The position numbers were made by a program, and so were the translations under genes. Positions 1 through 7,825 of a DNA stretch of 8,706 nt are shown in pieces (the stretch's first letter is position 1; each line of letters opens with the position of its first letter). The notes beneath the pieces were generated by a model, which ran no database searches, was not told the DNA's origin, and saw only the letters and a list, made by a program, of their open reading frames with translations. The DNA is from UBA1014 sp964344035. Its GTDB lineage: Bacteria > SAR324 > NAC60-12. The stretch is from positions 1 through 8,706 of the forward strand of contig CAYFLK010000097.1 of NCBI GenBank assembly GCA_964344035.1, given 5' to 3'.

Positions 1-151
1 TACAGTTTAGTACCGTTAGGAGGGGAAATCAACACTTAAGGAGAACAGAGCCAAATACATTGGTAACTGTATAGCTGGGGTAAGGTCATATCCAGAACGC
101 CCTGATGGTGTAATTTCGCGTAAAACCCATCAACAGAGCAATTGTTCTTAT
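1..151. other. Non-coding stretch downstream of purM
   Basis: This is the 3' flank of the operon. I see no gene in it: the open frame that crosses it on the minus strand is out of frame with purM and does not resemble PurN, PurH or PurD, the usual next genes. No convincing intrinsic terminator is visible, as there is no GC-rich hairpin followed by a T-run in the minus-strand direction. The operon may therefore continue past the left edge, but the window cannot show this. Confidence 0.5.
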
Positions 152-1177
152 TCAAAACATAACTTTTTGGCGGCCATTGATTATGCGACCGATGACATGG
201 CATTCCTCCTGATTCTGTTGCAAGATGGTTTTGCAGCGCGGGAGCAAACTTTCGGAAAAACAAATTACTAAACCGATGCCCATGTTGAATACCGGAAACA
301 GTTCTTCGTCGGACAGTCCGCTGGTTTGTTGCAGGAATGTGATTGCCGGAGGAACCGGCCAGACGCCGTTATACAGTTCCGCTGCGGTTCCCTCGGGAAG
401 CATGCGCGGGATGTTTCCTTGGAGGCCGCCACCGGTAATGTGGACCATGCCTTTTATTTCCACATGTTCCAGCAGATTTAACACATTTTCCACGTAGATC
501 CGGGTCGGTTTCAGTAAGGCATCCCCCAATGTTTCGCCGCTTCCGGGTAGAGGAGCATCCAGGTTGAGCCGATGATCGGCAATTATTTTTCTGACCAGCG
601 AAAAACCATTGCTGTGGATTCCGCTGGAAGGGAGCCCAAGCAGCAGGTCTCCCGGTTCGATCCCGCTTCCGTCAACCAGCTTTTCCCGCTCCGCCACGCC
701 CACAGCAAACCCGGCCAGGTCGTATTCACCAGACGCATACATGCCAGGCATTTCAGCCGTCTCTCCCCCGAGCAGTGCGCATCCGGACTGGCTGCAGCCT
801 TCGCTGATCCCCCGGACTACTTCCTCGATCTGCTTCGGCCGCAGTTTGCCGCAGGCAAGGTAATCAAGAAAAAACAGCGGTTCCGCGCCGTGCACCAGGA
901 TGTCGTTTACGCACATAGCCACCAGGTCGATGCCGAGCGTGTCATGACGGTCCATTTCAAAGGCAAGTTTGAGCTTGGTGCCCACACCGTCGGTGCCGGA
1001 AACCAGCACCGGTTCCCTGTATTTTTTGCAGTCCAGCTGAAAAAGCCCGCCGAATCCGCCGAGCTCATCAAGCACCTCGGGACGGCGTGTTTTCCGCGCC
1101 AAAGGTTTCAGCAGTTCCACCGTTTTTTCGGCGGCATCAAGGTCTACCCCGGATTGTTTGTATGCCAGTGAAGTCAT
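152..1177 (-). CDS. purM: Phosphoribosylformylglycinamidine cyclo-ligase (AIR synthetase)
   Basis: This cytosolic enzyme of de novo purine synthesis uses ATP to close the imidazole ring, turning FGAM into AIR. The protein is 341 residues from the chosen ATG, close to the usual 340-350. Visible family motifs, in order, are GGFGGLF (about 40-46), the nucleotide-binding GTDGVGTKLKLA (61-72), GGETAEMPGMY (137-147), GLPSSGIHSNGFSLVRK (181-197), HITGGGLQGNIPR (246-258) and FNMGIG (297-302). I chose the start at 1177 because the protein then opens with AYKQSGVDLDAAE, matching the family N-terminus. An in-frame ATG at 1219 would add 14 residues that resemble nothing in the family. Neither start has a well-spaced Shine-Dalgarno: a GGAAG sits one base before the 1219 ATG, and nothing precedes 1177. 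It is the last gene of the visible operon, 85 bases after purF. Confidence 0.95.
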   Translation of the reverse strand: MTSLAYKQSGVDLDAAEKTVELLKPLARKTRRPEVLDELGGFGGLFQLDCKKYREPVLVSGTDGVGTKLKLAFEMDRHDTLGIDLVAMCVNDILVHGAEPLFFLDYLACGKLRPKQIEEVVRGISEGCSQSGCALLGGETAEMPGMYASGEYDLAGFAVGVAEREKLVDGSGIEPGDLLLGLPSSGIHSNGFSLVRKIIADHRLNLDAPLPGSGETLGDALLKPTRIYVENVLNLLEHVEIKGMVHITGGGLQGNIPRMLPEGTAAELYNGVWPVPPAITFLQQTSGLSDEELFPVFNMGIGLVICFSESLLPRCKTILQQNQEECHVIGRIINGRQKVMF

Positions 1178-1197
1178 TGGGTGTTCAGGGTCACAAA

Positions 1198-1210
1198 GCC
1201 ATTGAATGGC
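1198..1210. repeat. 13-base palindrome in the purF-purM spacer
   Basis: GCCATTGAATGGC is a perfect inverted repeat of six bases around one central base. It lies between the two candidate purM start codons. As RNA it could form only a 4-bp stem with a 5-base loop. It could be a protein-binding site or chance; no function can be assigned from the sequence. Confidence 0.3.
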
Positions 1211-1262
1211 GTTGAACATTCTTCCGGTACAGCTTGATTCGCATCACTATTTACCGGTGAGG

Positions 1263-2584
1263 TTAATCGATAGCCGTGGGGTATTCTCCATTGAAGCATG
1301 CCAGGCACTGACCATTGTTCGGTGAAGCGTCCACATGCCCGGTTGCGGCAATCATCCCCTCGGCAGACAGAAAATGCAGGGAATCAGCGGAGATAGTTTC
1401 CCNNNNNNNNNNAGTCGACGCGCGGTGTCAATACCGTAAAGGCAAGGATGGGTGATCGGGGGTGAAGTTATACGCATGTGTACTTCTGTCGCCCCAGAGG
1501 ACTTCAACATTTCCACGATTCTACCGCTCGTTATACCACGCACTATGGAATCGTCAACAAGCACCACCCGTTTGCCTTCCACGGCTTTGCGCACAACACT
1601 AAGTTTCATTCTTACTCCACGGCGGCGCAGTTCCTGGTTTGGCTGAATGAAAGTGCGTCCGACATACCGGTTTTTCATTAGCCCCAGTTCGTAAGGCAGG
1701 CCGCATTCCTCCGCGTAACCCACCGCCGCGGCAAGACCCGAATCGGGCACGCCGACGATGATATCAGCGTCACTGTGGGATTCCCTGCAGAGAATGCGTC
1801 CCAGCTCTTTACGTGCCTGGTGAACACTGATTCCTTCCACTTCACTGTCGGGACGGGCGAAGTAGATGTATTCAAAGGAACAGATGTGCCGATGGTTGGC
1901 CATGTTGAAGGAACGCGTCTGCAGACCTTCCTCGTTAAATATCAGCAGTTCTCCCGGTTTTACTTCACGCACGAATTCCGCTCCGATGGTATCAAGCGCG
2001 CACGTTTCAGAGGAAACCACCCATGCGTTTTCAAACTGACCCAGCGAAAGCGGGCGGAATCCGTAAGGGTCCTGCGCGGCAATCATCCTGGTTTCGGTCA
2101 TGAACAGCAGTGCGTATGCACCTTCGATCACACGCAGCGCGTCCTGCACCGCGGAATCAATGGGCGGACCCGAACGTGCGATCAGGTGGGGGACGACCTC
2201 GGTGTCGCTGTTGGTTTGAAAAATCGATCCCTGCCGTTCCAACTGGCTACGCAGCCGCATGGCATTGACAAGGTTGCCGTTGTGGGCGACGGCAACCTCA
2301 CCACCGGTGTAGCGAAATACCAGGGGTTGTGCATTCAGCAGCCCGCTGTCTCCGGATGTGGTGTAGCGGACGTGTCCAATGGCTTGGGCGCCCTCAAAAC
2401 CGAGGTATTTTTCACCGGCAAAAACTTCACTTACCAGTCCTGCGCCACGATGGGTGTGGAACTGTTTCCCGTCGGAAACACAGATGCCCGCGCTTTCCTG
2501 GCCGCGATGCTGCAGCGCGTGCAGTCCGAAAAAAGTCAGCTCAGCCGCGCGGGGGTGCCCGTTTATGCCGAAAATGCCGCACAT
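1263..2584 (-). CDS. purF: Amidophosphoribosyltransferase, interrupted by an assembly gap
   Basis: PurF catalyses the first committed step, PRPP plus glutamine to 5-phosphoribosylamine. The protein opens MCGIFG, so Cys2 is the glutaminase nucleophile exposed by Met removal, with no longer propeptide as in B. subtilis. HALQHRGQESAG (about 22-33), GHVRYTTSG and AHNGNLVN mark the Ntn-hydrolase domain. VVLVDDSIVRG (about 340-350) is the PRPP-binding loop. All four cysteines of the B. subtilis-type 4Fe-4S cluster are visible: HICSFEY (about 235), HPCLYGIDT (about 381) and GQCLACF near the C-terminus. The last 45 residues, ISADSLHFLSAEGM to GEYPTAID, lie beyond the N-run in a shifted frame. Comparison with B. 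subtilis PurF suggests about 14 residues fall in the gap, giving about 449 residues. The ATG is 5 bases after the purL stop; no clear Shine-Dalgarno is seen. Confidence 0.95.
1403..1412. other. Assembly gap (10 N) inside purF
   Basis: Ten undetermined bases follow the codons for GIDTARR. For the two intact sides to join in frame the true gap length must be 2 modulo 3, and 10 is not. Alignment by eye to B. subtilis PurF predicts about 38 missing bases, covering the ELIA...SVEEIR segment. The N count is therefore a placeholder and should not be read as a real length or a frameshift. Confidence 0.9.
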
Positions 2585-2589
2585 GGTAA

Positions 2590-4887
2590 TCAAGCCCGGT
2601 GGAGGGTTTCGTTTCGGGAAATTTTCTTTTCCGGTGCCATGATTTTTTCTATCGCCTCCAGCCAGCCCCTTCTGATGACGCCGAGGTCTTCTTCAAGGAC
2701 CATGCGTCCGTTGAGGGCGATATCAAAACGAGCAGGCATCACCACACCGATCCGGTTGCAGGCTACATTCATATTCTTCATGAATAATTCCACCGAGTGT
2801 ACTGTGTCCGGGGTGACCGAAAGAAGAACTCGGGACTGAGATTCGCTGAACAGGGCAAGGTCTGTCCGCATATTGATCCTCCAATCAACATGCACCCCTA
2901 GTTCCTCACTGCAGGCAGTAAGCAGGGCGAGAGCCAGCCCTCCCTGAGATAAATCATGTGCTGATGCGATCCAACCGCCCTTGATAATTCCAAGCACGGC
3001 AATCTGCAAATTATGTTCAAGCTCAAGGTCAAGTTTGGGGGGCATACCGCTGATTCTTCCGGTTTGATACTGCTGCCATGCTGACCCGCCGAGTTCCTCG
3101 TGTGTTTTCCCGAGCAGCAGGAGAACGTCACCGGGTTGTTTGAAATGCTGGGTGGTGACGTGTTCCTGCCGTTCGATTAAGCCCAGCATACCAACGACCG
3201 GAGTGGGGTAAACCGGTGTGCTTTCAGTTTCATTGTAGAGACTGACGTTGCCGCCTGTGACAGGCACTCCCAGGCTCTTGCAGGCTTCGCTCATGCCACG
3301 CACAGCCTGTTCCAGCTGCCAGAAGATCTCCGGCTTTTCCGGGTTCCCAAAGTTCAGTCCATTGGTGATTGCCAGAGGGCATGCGCCTGAACAGACGAGA
3401 TTCCTGGCGGATTCAGCGACCGCGATCCGTCCACCGGTTCGCGGGTCAAGGAATACATAACGGGCATTGCCGTCGATGCTCATTGCCAGTGCTTTCTCTG
3501 TGCCTTCAACCCGCACCACAGCCGCATCCGATCCTGGGCCGACAGCCGTACAGGTGCGAACCATCGAGTCGTACTGGCGGAAAACCCAGCGTTTAGATGC
3601 CAATTCCGGAAGGTGGAGCATTTCCCTGAATTCCCGCGACAGCTCATCCGGTTCTTCCCACGATACGGTCTTTTTTCGCGTGCGTGCTTCCGCCTCATCA
3701 GCTTTTCGCGATTCTCGGTGGTATACAGGGCACGCCCCTAGCAATGTGGACAGTGGGATTTCAGCGTTGAGATTGCCATTATGAAATAGGCGGAGCACGG
3801 GTTCCTTGATCACATTTCCGATAGCAACCGCGGGCACCCCCCATTTTTTGCAGATTTGATAAACTACTTCTTCCCTACCGGATTCGGCCACCAGCAGCAT
3901 ACGCTCCTGAGACTCAGAGAGCATGATTTCGTAGGAAGACATGTTCTGTGCCCGCCGGGGTACAAGGTCGAGATCGAGTTCCATGCCGACACCGCCTTTC
4001 TCAGACATTTCGGTGCTGGAGCAGGTTAATCCGGCCGCGCCCATGTCCTGTACGCTGACCACCGCCCCAGAGCGGTAGAGTTCAAGGCAGGCTTCCAGCA
4101 GCAGTTTCCCCATGAAAGGATCCCCGACCTGGACCGCCGGTCTTTTCGCTTCGGATTCCTCGTTGAGTTCCTCAGAGGCGAAGGTTGCGCCATGTATGCC
4201 ATCCCTTCCGGTGGCAGCGCCGATATAGATCACCGGGTTCCCGGTTCCTTTTGCTTTTCCATGCTGCAGTTGATCGTGTCTGACAACTCCAACGCACATT
4301 GCGTTAACCAGGGGATTTCCGGTGTAGCAGCGGTCAAATCCAACTTCGCCGGCAACGGTTGGTACGCCGATGCAGTTTCCATATCCGGCGATGCCTGCGA
4401 CTACACCGCCAAACAGATAGCGGGTGCGCCTGGCAGTGGCTTCCTCTTCCGCGTTTTCTGGCTGCAAAGGGCCGAAACGCAGGGAATTGAGAAATGCCAC
4501 AGGACGCGCACCCATGGAAAAAATATCGCGTAGGATCCCCCCCACTCCTGTTGCCGCACCCTGATAAGGCTCAATTGCGGAAGGATGGTTGTGGCTTTCA
4601 ACCTTGAACACCACCGCCCATCCGTCGCCGATATCTACCACTCCGGCCCCTTCTCCCGGTCCCTGCAAAACACGGGGTCCTTCGGTGGGGAATAGGGTAA
4701 GCAGGGTCTTTGAAGTTTTGTAACTGCAGTGCTCGGACCACATTACTCCGAAAATCCCTATTTCGGTGAGGTTTGGGTGCCGTCCAAGCAATTCGACTAC
4801 ACGCAGGTATTCTTTGTCGCTGAGTCCCAGTTGCCGGTAGGTCCGCTGTTCTTCAATCTGTTTGGGGGAGATTTCCTCAAGCGGCAT
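2590..4887 (-). CDS. purL: FGAM synthase, large subunit (small-type PurL)
   Basis: PurL is the ATP-dependent synthetase of the PurLQS complex, which converts FGAR and glutamine-derived ammonia to FGAM. At 765 residues it is the small type that lacks a built-in glutaminase and needs PurS and PurQ, both encoded just upstream. Motifs include MWSEHCSYK (about 49-57), the ATP and metal site VESHNHPSAIEPYQGAATG (96-114), DMGAAGLTCSS (281-291) and LSESQERM (323-330). The second half repeats the fold with AITNGLNFGNPEKPEIF (506-522), VTGGNVSLYNE (543-553) and SAHDLSQGGLALAL. A charged linker lies at about 390-415. I chose the ATG at 4887, preceded by GGAA seven bases upstream and giving MPLEEISPKQIEEQ as in the family; an in-frame TTG at 4905 would add six residues. 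It overlaps the 3' end of purQ by 11 bases, which suggests translational coupling. Confidence 0.96.
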   Translation of the reverse strand: MPLEEISPKQIEEQRTYRQLGLSDKEYLRVVELLGRHPNLTEIGIFGVMWSEHCSYKTSKTLLTLFPTEGPRVLQGPGEGAGVVDIGDGWAVVFKVESHNHPSAIEPYQGAATGVGGILRDIFSMGARPVAFLNSLRFGPLQPENAEEEATARRTRYLFGGVVAGIAGYGNCIGVPTVAGEVGFDRCYTGNPLVNAMCVGVVRHDQLQHGKAKGTGNPVIYIGAATGRDGIHGATFASEELNEESEAKRPAVQVGDPFMGKLLLEACLELYRSGAVVSVQDMGAAGLTCSSTEMSEKGGVGMELDLDLVPRRAQNMSSYEIMLSESQERMLLVAESGREEVVYQICKKWGVPAVAIGNVIKEPVLRLFHNGNLNAEIPLSTLLGACPVYHRESRKADEAEARTRKKTVSWEEPDELSREFREMLHLPELASKRWVFRQYDSMVRTCTAVGPGSDAAVVRVEGTEKALAMSIDGNARYVFLDPRTGGRIAVAESARNLVCSGACPLAITNGLNFGNPEKPEIFWQLEQAVRGMSEACKSLGVPVTGGNVSLYNETESTPVYPTPVVGMLGLIERQEHVTTQHFKQPGDVLLLLGKTHEELGGSAWQQYQTGRISGMPPKLDLELEHNLQIAVLGIIKGGWIASAHDLSQGGLALALLTACSEELGVHVDWRINMRTDLALFSESQSRVLLSVTPDTVHSVELFMKNMNVACNRIGVVMPARFDIALNGRMVLEEDLGVIRRGWLEAIEKIMAPEKKISRNETLHRA

Positions 4888-5563
4888 CTGCAGGTTCCGG
4901 AACAATATTCAACACGGATTCAAACAACCGTCTTCCGTCCGCGAACCCCATCCAATCTGCCATGGCCCTTTCCGGGTGGGGCATCATGCCAAGCACGTTG
5001 CCTTCACGGTTGACGATTCCCGCGATGTTCGAGAGAGAACCGTTCGGGTTGCTGCCCTTGGCATAACGGAACACAATCCTGTTTTCGGACCGCAGAAGTC
5101 TCAACGTCAGTTCATCACAGGTGTAATTCCCCTCACCGTGTGCAATGGGCATATGAATCAGTTCTCCGGAACGGTATCCAGAGGTGAACGCAGTGTTCGT
5201 TTCAACGACTTCTAAACCGACAGTGTCGCAGATGAAATGCAGCCCGGTGTTGCGTTGCAGCGCGCCCGGAAGCAGTCCGCACTCAGTGAGGACCTGAAAC
5301 CCGTTGCAGATCCCAAGTATGCGTGTTCCGGAAGCAGCGGCCTTTTTCAAGGCATCCAAAACCGGCGCGCGAGCAGCCAGTGCCCCTGCCCTTAAGTAAT
5401 CTCCGTAGGAAAAACCACCCGGCAGCAAGATCAGGTCAAAACCTTTGAGTGTTTCAGCGGTGTACCAAACATATTCCGCTTTCACTCCTTCAAATTCAGA
5501 AACAGCCTTGAATAGATCGATGTCGCAGTTTGAACCTGGGAAAACAACTACCGCGCAGCGCAT
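4877..5563 (-). CDS. purQ: FGAM synthase, glutaminase subunit
   Basis: PurQ is the class I glutamine amidotransferase that supplies ammonia to PurL within the PurLQS complex. It is 228 residues, the normal family size. The N-terminal VVFPGSNCD (6-14) and LPGGFSYGDYLRAG (47-60) are typical. The catalytic triad is visible: Cys86 in GICNGFQ, and His196 and Glu198 in MPHPERA. HGEGNY (142-147) is also conserved. The start is firmly fixed: its ATG shares one base with the purS TGA, and a GGAGG lies four bases upstream inside the purS coding end. Co-translation with PurS and PurL fits their assembly into one complex. Nothing is odd about the gene. Confidence 0.96.
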   Translation of the reverse strand: MRCAVVVFPGSNCDIDLFKAVSEFEGVKAEYVWYTAETLKGFDLILLPGGFSYGDYLRAGALAARAPVLDALKKAAASGTRILGICNGFQVLTECGLLPGALQRNTGLHFICDTVGLEVVETNTAFTSGYRSGELIHMPIAHGEGNYTCDELTLRLLRSENRIVFRYAKGSNPNGSLSNIAGIVNREGNVLGMMPHPERAMADWMGFADGRRLFESVLNIVPEPADAA

Positions 5564-5808
5564 CAGTCCTCCATGATTTCGATGCGATAGTCCTCGATAA
5601 CCGGATTTGCAAGCAGGGCTTTGCTCATCGCGTGAAGTCTCGTCTCCGCGTCTTTCCGCTCAATTCCATCCAGCAGCAATTCAACCGATTTCCCGATGCG
5701 GACGTCTATCACTTCAGGGAATTCAAGGTTGACCAGGGAGTCTTTGACTGCCCGCCCTTGTGGGTCAAGGATATCCTGCTTCAGGGTGACAGTGACAATA
5801 CCTTTCAT
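5563..5808 (-). CDS. purS: FGAM synthase subunit PurS
   Basis: PurS is the small structural subunit that bridges PurQ and PurL in FGAM synthase and has no catalytic residues of its own. The product is 81 residues, the usual size. Family features are the VTLKQDILDPQGRAV opening (about 7-21), VIDVRIGKSVELLLDG (about 33-48) and the ending LLANPVIEDYRIEI (about 65-78). The ATG at 5808 is the only start that gives the standard N-terminus. It has no Shine-Dalgarno: the bases before it are pyrimidine-rich and come from an AT-rich spacer. It ends in a TGATG junction with purQ. Confidence 0.95.
   Translation of the reverse strand: MKGIVTVTLKQDILDPQGRAVKDSLVNLEFPEVIDVRIGKSVELLLDGIERKDAETRLHAMSKALLANPVIEDYRIEIMED
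5568..5572 (-). promoter_or_regulatory. Ribosome binding site of purQ
   Basis: On the minus strand GGAGG stands four bases before the purQ ATG and overlaps the last codons of purS. It is the strongest Shine-Dalgarno in the window, and with the shared-base stop-start it fixes the purQ start. Confidence 0.8.
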
Positions 5809-5875
5809 GAGGCAAATTGGGTAGATTAATTGGTTGAGTTAATACCTTGTTAATTTCAATTAGTGTTAATTGCAA
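5809..5875 (-). repeat. AT-rich purC-purS spacer with ATTAAC repeats and a hairpin
   Basis: This 67-base spacer has only 20 G or C bases, far fewer than the flanking genes. On the minus strand it holds three copies of ATTAAC (plus-strand GTTAAT at 5838-5843, 5849-5854 and 5865-5870). A perfect inverted repeat CAATTA-4-TAATTG lies at 5857-5872, directly after the purC stop. The hairpin lacks a T-run and is AT-rich, so it is not an intrinsic terminator. The spacer could be an mRNA processing or stability element, a protein site or an AT-rich translation enhancer for purS, which lacks a Shine-Dalgarno. The function is not established. Confidence 0.5.
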
Positions 5876-6580
5876 TCAGTTGGCGATACGTCGCAACACT
5901 TCCTCATAGGCGTCCATTACACCACCAAGGTCTCGGCGAAAGCGGTCTTTATCCAGTTTTTTATCTGATTCCGCGTCCCAAAATCGGCAGGTGTCCGGAG
6001 AAATTTCATCCGCTAGTGTCAGGGTCCCGTTCGCATCCCTGCCGAACTCGAGTTTGAAATCGATCAGCCGCAGCCCCTTCGGCTCAAGGAATTCCCGCAG
6101 ACAGCGGTTTACCGCGAAACCTATGCCCCGGAGTTCCTCAAGCACGGTTTCATCGGCGATTCCAAGGAGACGTATATGATCCTCCGTTAGCAAAGGATCA
6201 CCAAGGGCATCGTCCTTGTAATAGAACTCGACGATTGGGTCAGGGAGGTCTCTGCCCTCCTCCCAGCCGATGCGCTTGCTCAACGACCCGGCTGCGACGT
6301 TGCGTACAACCACTTCCAGAGGGATGATAGACACCCTCCTGACAAGCTGTTCCGTGTCGGATAGCTTGCGGACGTAATGGCTGGGGATGCCATGTTCCCG
6401 CAGATATTCGAAGAAAAAGGAACTGATGGAATTGTTCAGTTCCGCCTTGCCTTCAAGCTGAGCAAATTTTTTACCATTGAACGCGGTTGCATCGTTTTTG
6501 TACACAACACGCAGAATTGCAGGGTCATCGGTCGCATACAGCAGCTTCGCTTTGCCTTCATATAGCAGGGGGTGGGACAT
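5876..6580 (-). CDS. purC: Phosphoribosylaminoimidazole-succinocarboxamide synthase
   Basis: SAICAR synthetase joins aspartate to CAIR with ATP hydrolysis, in the cytosol. The protein is 234 residues, matching the roughly 235-240 residue bacterial single-domain form. Family motifs are LLYEGKAKLLY (5-15), NGKKFAQLEGKAELNN (35-50), the signature IPLEVVVRNVAAGSL (86-100), DPIVEFYYKDDALGDPLLTE (114-133), LIDFKLEFGR (172-181) and LADEISPDTCRFWD (189-202). The ATG at 6580 gives the standard MSHPLLYEGKAK start and is preceded only by a weak AGGG. It is 65 bases after purK; in B. subtilis purB occupies this position, and here it is missing. The spacer upstream carries a GATGATT direct repeat but no clear promoter. 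Confidence 0.97.
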   Translation of the reverse strand: MSHPLLYEGKAKLLYATDDPAILRVVYKNDATAFNGKKFAQLEGKAELNNSISSFFFEYLREHGIPSHYVRKLSDTEQLVRRVSIIPLEVVVRNVAAGSLSKRIGWEEGRDLPDPIVEFYYKDDALGDPLLTEDHIRLLGIADETVLEELRGIGFAVNRCLREFLEPKGLRLIDFKLEFGRDANGTLTLADEISPDTCRFWDAESDKKLDKDRFRRDLGGVMDAYEEVLRRIAN

Positions 6581-6645
6581 GGTTGACCCTAAGCAGATAT
6601 TAAAAATACAGGAAAATCATCCGGAATCATCACGATCGCGCCGGG

Positions 6646-7825
6646 TTAAAGCATCAATTCAAGCAGATCCGGTTCCCATATTCCCAGGCGTCCCAGGGGT
6701 TTCCGGAGTTCGGAAAGTGAATTTGCCGGGATGTTGAGGTGCGCCATTTTGCGTCCCGGACGGGTTTCATGCTTGCCGTACAGATGCAGTTTCGCTTGCC
6801 GGGGAAGCTCCCGAAAGCGGTCCTTCAATATTGCGAGCTGGTTTCCAAGCAGGTTGAGCATCACTATTGGACCGTATGGTTCTGTGGGTCCCAGCGGCCA
6901 GTCCGCTACCGCGCGCAGGTGCTGTTCGAACTGGCAGGTGAGGCAGCCGTTCATGGTAAAATGCCCGGAATTGTGCGGTCTCGGAGCAATTTCATTGACC
7001 AGCAGTTCCTCACCTGCAAGCAGGAACAGTTCCACTCCAAGCACACCCGAAAGTTGGAAACCTTCGGCAATTTGAATGGCAATCTGTTTTCCTTTTTCAT
7101 CCACGGTTTGTGAAATTCTCGCAGGAACCCTGGAGATTGTCAGCACATTTTGAGAATGCAAGTTTTCCGCAACAGGGAAACATCTGGTTTCCCCGGAACG
7201 GTTTCTGGCAACCACCACTGACAACTCCCTNNNNNNNNNNNNNNNNNNNNNNAAACTTCAGCAGGCGTTCGGCGATTAACGGGATTTCAGGACATTTCAG
7301 GGCGTGAAAAGCCTGCTCGCAATTCGCAAGATGCCGGACAACCCGCTGTCCCTTACCGTCGTATCCTCCGGTTGCGGTTTTCAGCATCACCGCCCCGAAT
7401 TCCCGCACCGCTTCCCTCAGGTCATTCAGTTCACGAACGGTTTTGAAGGGTGTGACGGCAACTCCAATTTGTTCAAGGGATTTTTTTTCATATAGGCGGT
7501 TCTGTGCGGTTTTCAGCAGTGTGCTTCCCTGTGGAACATCCACCAGCGTTTCCAGCAAAACCACCGAATCCGCATCCACGTTTTCAAATTCATAAGTGAC
7601 AAGGTTGCAGGTCTCAGCCAGTTCTTCGAGGGCCCCCGCATCGTCATAAGCGGCGGTAATCTGGGTGGCGCCCACCAGAGCCGCTGGGCACTCCGGAACA
7701 GGATCAAGCACCAGGAACTCGAACCCCATACGGTGTCCCGCAAGCACCAGCATGCGGGCCAACTGGCCTCCTCCGAGTATGCCTATGACCGCACCTGGAC
7801 GCAGCGGTTTGTGTAGTGCTTTCAT
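6646..7825 (-). CDS. purK: N5-carboxyaminoimidazole ribonucleotide synthase, interrupted by an assembly gap
   Basis: PurK is an ATP-grasp enzyme that carboxylates AIR with bicarbonate to N5-CAIR, the substrate of PurE. The N-terminal part (191 residues to the gap) has GILGGGQLARM (about 15-25), VTYEFENVD (about 76-84) and the ATP-grasp loop TATGGYDGKGQ. The part after the gap (194 residues) has RELSVVVARNRSGE, FPVAENLH, VPARIS, the metal-binding VNEIAPRPHNSGH and YGKHETRPGRKMAHLN. The last motif usually ends KMGH; here it is KMAH. The two parts are in different frames only because of the N count. Joined with one missing residue, the protein is about 386 residues, normal for PurK. The ATG shares a base with the purE TGA. 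A weak GGAA lies five bases upstream. Confidence 0.94.
7231..7252. other. Assembly gap (22 N) inside purK
   Basis: Twenty-two undetermined bases separate the codons for LLKF and RELSVVV. In PurK this site reads F-x-(R/K)-E-L-S, so about one codon is expected to be missing. To keep the frame, the true length must be a multiple of three, and 22 is not. The gap is probably about 3 bases and the N count overstates it. Confidence 0.85.

Noticed and set aside
135..148. Near-palindrome AGAGCAATTGTTCT after purM, considered as terminator
   Set aside because: It has no loop, one mismatch in the arms and no T-run in the transcription direction.
36..263. Minus-strand frame of 75 codons running past the purM stop, considered as a purN start
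   Set aside because: Its first part is a shifted reading of the purM C-terminus, and the rest shows no PurN motif or ribosome site.
572..1171. 199-codon plus-strand open frame opposite purM
   Set aside because: It is antisense to a well-conserved gene, with low-complexity composition and no family motif.
1775..2839. Long plus-strand open frame (354 codons) opposite purF and the end of purL
   Set aside because: It lies antisense to two clearly conserved genes, crosses their junction and has no recognisable domain. It is a by-product of codon use on the real strand.
1263..7825. purF and purK as pseudogenes
   Set aside because: The frame breaks coincide exactly with N-runs, and both sides keep all expected motifs, so they are assembly artefacts.
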